A stretch of DNA of 17,880 nt from an uncultured Eubacteriales bacterium (GTDB taxonomy: Bacteria > Bacillota > Clostridia > Monoglobales > Monoglobaceae). The DNA lies in contig CAJKNM010000026.1 in assembly GCA_905201285.1 (NCBI GenBank), forward strand, positions 1-17,880. The letters are read 5' to 3'. Both the position numbers and the translations under genes were made by a program. Below the pieces are notes generated by a model, which was not told the DNA's origin, did not search any database, and worked only from the letters and a program-made list of their open reading frames with translations. Numbering within the stretch: position 1 is the stretch's first letter; each line of letters begins with the position of its first letter. Of the stretch, positions 16,613 to 17,880 are shown piece by piece.

Positions 16613-16697
16613 AACTCCGGTTACAAGCCCAAAATATGTTGCTTTAAGCTGTTCAAAAAAGCAAATACGCAAACTTTCGCACTATAAACAGATAAGT

Positions 16698-16726
16698 ATT
16701 ATAACATTAAAATTTTAAATTGTCAA
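16698..16726 (-). promoter_or_regulatory. Sigma-A promoter of rpoBC
   Basis: On the minus strand, TTGACA (16721-16726) and TATAAT (16698-16703) are separated by 17 bp, a perfect consensus. The start site is predicted near 16691, so the rpoB leader is about 218 nt. Such strength suits a gene pair cut off from a ribosomal-protein operon. Confidence 0.85.
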
Positions 16727-16802
16727 GAGGTTTTAAGAGAAAATATACATAAATTCCTACATAAATTAATATAATTATTCGTCTTTGGAGGACTGACATA
16801 TT

Positions 16803-17880
16803 ATGACTAACTTAAATTCTAACTTAAATCGCTTAAAAAGGCCGGCCATTCGCGGGTTGAAGACCGTTTTTTCAATTATTGTTGCGGCGGCGCTTCTCCC
16901 CCAGGCTGTTTTTGCCGATGTTCTCGGCACGCACATATCTTCAGAGAGTTCAAAGATTGCACCCGAAACCGTGTATACAAAAAATGTGTTTGATGATTCA
17001 TCGGTCGGTAAGCAGACCGAAAATTACGTTGAATATAAGCCTAACGCTGTGGTTCATCCCGCGGTTACAAACGGCTGGTCGGCATACGGTAAGCGTACAG
17101 TTAGTCAAGCGGCTGAGATTTTAAAGCAACAGGGTCATAACCCTGCGATGGGTATGAATGCCGATTTTTTCTCGTTTCAGACCGGTGTTCCTATGAGCAA
17201 CACTCTGATAGACGGAAGAATATACACCGCCGATTCGTCATGGATGCCCGGAATCGGCTTTCGCAGTGACGGCACAGCGTTTACGGCGACGTTTCCTATA
17301 AATACTATGGCCACTCTTGATGACGGCTCGTCATTTAAGATTGAATGTATAAACAAATACCGTCAGCCTTATGCTCTGTATCTCTTCAACAGCGACTTCG
17401 GAGACAGCACTCACTCCCCCGATAAGGGAACGGATATAGTCCTCGGAAGTGTGTCGGGTTCTTTCAGAATCGGCGGCGAGGTAACCGCGGTGGTCGAAAG
17501 CATCACGCAAAACGACGGCTCTGTTTCGATTCCTGAAGGAAAGCTTGTATTGAGCGTAGCTGACAGCGGCTCTGATGAACTCAAGAGCAGACTCTCGAAC
17601 TTAGCGGTCGGCAAGACTGTAACCATATCAACTTCCGCGGCGGCAGAGGAAGAACTTTGGAAAAGCGCGAATTATGCAATAGGCGCCCTCGGGGGCAAGC
17701 TCATCACCAACGGTCAGCTCGATTATGAGGACGAAGCCGCTGCCCCGCGAAGCGCCGTTGGCATTAAGGCGAACGGAAACATCATCTTTTATACATTGGA
17801 CGGAAGACAATCCGGCTATAGCTACGGTGCGAGAAAGTCTACCATTGCCAAGCGCCTTCTTGAGCTCGGCTGCGTCGAGG
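16803..17880 (+). CDS. Secreted phosphodiester glycosidase (NAGPA) domain protein; 3' end lies outside the window
   Basis: This is an exported protein, with 359 codons visible and the frame still open at the window edge. Residues 1-38 form a signal peptide: a basic start (KRPAIRGLK), a hydrophobic core and a likely cut after Ala38 in AVFA-D. The mature part shows NADFF (119-123), IDGRI (136-140), a central region (about 180-290) that may be an inserted beta domain, and then GALGGKLITNG and YTLDGRQSGYS near the end. These are NAGPA-family features; the DGGGS motif expected next falls outside the window. NAGPA relatives uncover mannose 6-phosphate in animals, and bacterial members are linked to exopolysaccharide or wall glycans. 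The substrate here is unknown. The ribosome binding site GGAGG is ten bases before the ATG. It is divergent from rpoB with no functional link evident. C-terminal wall-binding domains may follow. Confidence 0.82.
   Translation, partial: MTNLNSNLNRLKRPAIRGLKTVFSIIVAAALLPQAVFADVLGTHISSESSKIAPETVYTKNVFDDSSVGKQTENYVEYKPNAVVHPAVTNGWSAYGKRTVSQAAEILKQQGHNPAMGMNADFFSFQTGVPMSNTLIDGRIYTADSSWMPGIGFRSDGTAFTATFPINTMATLDDGSSFKIECINKYRQPYALYLFNSDFGDSTHSPDKGTDIVLGSVSGSFRIGGEVTAVVESITQNDGSVSIPEGKLVLSVADSGSDELKSRLSNLAVGKTVTISTSAAAEEELWKSANYAIGALGGKLITNGQLDYEDEAAAPRSAVGIKANGNIIFYTLDGRQSGYSYGARKSTIAKRLLELGCVE

Larger units (their letters stand above)
16474..16802. other. Control region between rpoB and the divergent secreted-protein gene
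   Basis: This 329-bp AT-rich gap has no gene. It holds the rpoB promoter (minus) and at least one promoter for the + strand gene, placed so that the two transcripts overlap. It also holds a 14-bp perfect palindrome (16584-16597), a 9-bp direct repeat ATTTTCGCT (16529-16537 and 16548-16556), and an imperfect hairpin TTGCTTT/AAAGCAA (16639-16664). I find no ribosomal-protein binding fold, riboswitch core or attenuator with a T tract in the rpoB leader. Confidence 0.6.

Noticed and set aside
16474..16691. Riboswitch or ribosomal-protein autoregulatory fold in the rpoB leader
   Set aside because: No conserved riboswitch core, T-box or terminator/antiterminator pair is recognisable. Only weak hairpins and AT-rich sequence are seen.

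Overview
The window is chromosomal DNA from an anaerobic, endospore-forming member of the Firmicutes, most likely class Clostridia. The evidence is the end of a spoVA germination operon, Clostridia-like RpoB and RpoC, a PPi-type phosphofructokinase, strong GGAGG-like ribosome binding sites and consensus sigma-A promoters. It looks like core genome. I see no phage, insertion sequence, CRISPR array, tRNA or rRNA, and the family or genus cannot be fixed from this alone.

Layout, left to right. (1) At 2-882 (+) lie the 3' part of spoVAD and the whole of spoVAE, translationally coupled and closed by a terminator. (2) At 896-2725 (-) is a half-size ABC exporter, divergent from an AraC-family regulator at 3019-3846 (+). 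Both have consensus promoters in their shared 293-bp gap. (3) At 3847-4148, between convergent gene ends, is a non-coding stretch full of inverted repeats, including a perfect 42-bp palindrome. (4) At 4149-7317 (-) is a cell-wall cassette, FHA protein, then FtsW/RodA/SpoVE-family glycosyltransferase, then class B penicillin-binding protein. Its promoter overlaps the end of the preceding gene. (5) At 7403-8895 (-) is a phosphofructokinase with PPi-type residues, followed two bases later by a small TSCPD-domain protein. (6) At 8938-16473 (-) is rpoB-rpoC with its own promoter, a leader of about 218 nt and a strong terminator. It is not next to the ribosomal-protein genes that usually flank it. 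(7) From 16803 (+) to the window edge is the start of a secreted phosphodiester-glycosidase (NAGPA) domain protein, divergent from rpoB.

How the genes work together. SpoVAD and SpoVAE belong to the dipicolinate channel of spores. The FtsW-family protein and the penicillin-binding protein form a polymerase/transpeptidase pair for septal, side-wall or spore peptidoglycan, and the membrane FHA protein probably ties them to Ser/Thr phosphorylation. The AraC regulator plausibly controls the divergent exporter. RpoB and RpoC are the catalytic core of RNA polymerase.

Nothing here is clearly a new system. The points most worth checking are the facing, overlapping promoters in the rpoB/NAGPA gap, the 97-residue acidic RpoB tail with no Lys or Arg, the structured repeat-like spacer at 3851-4136, and the isolated rpoBC unit.
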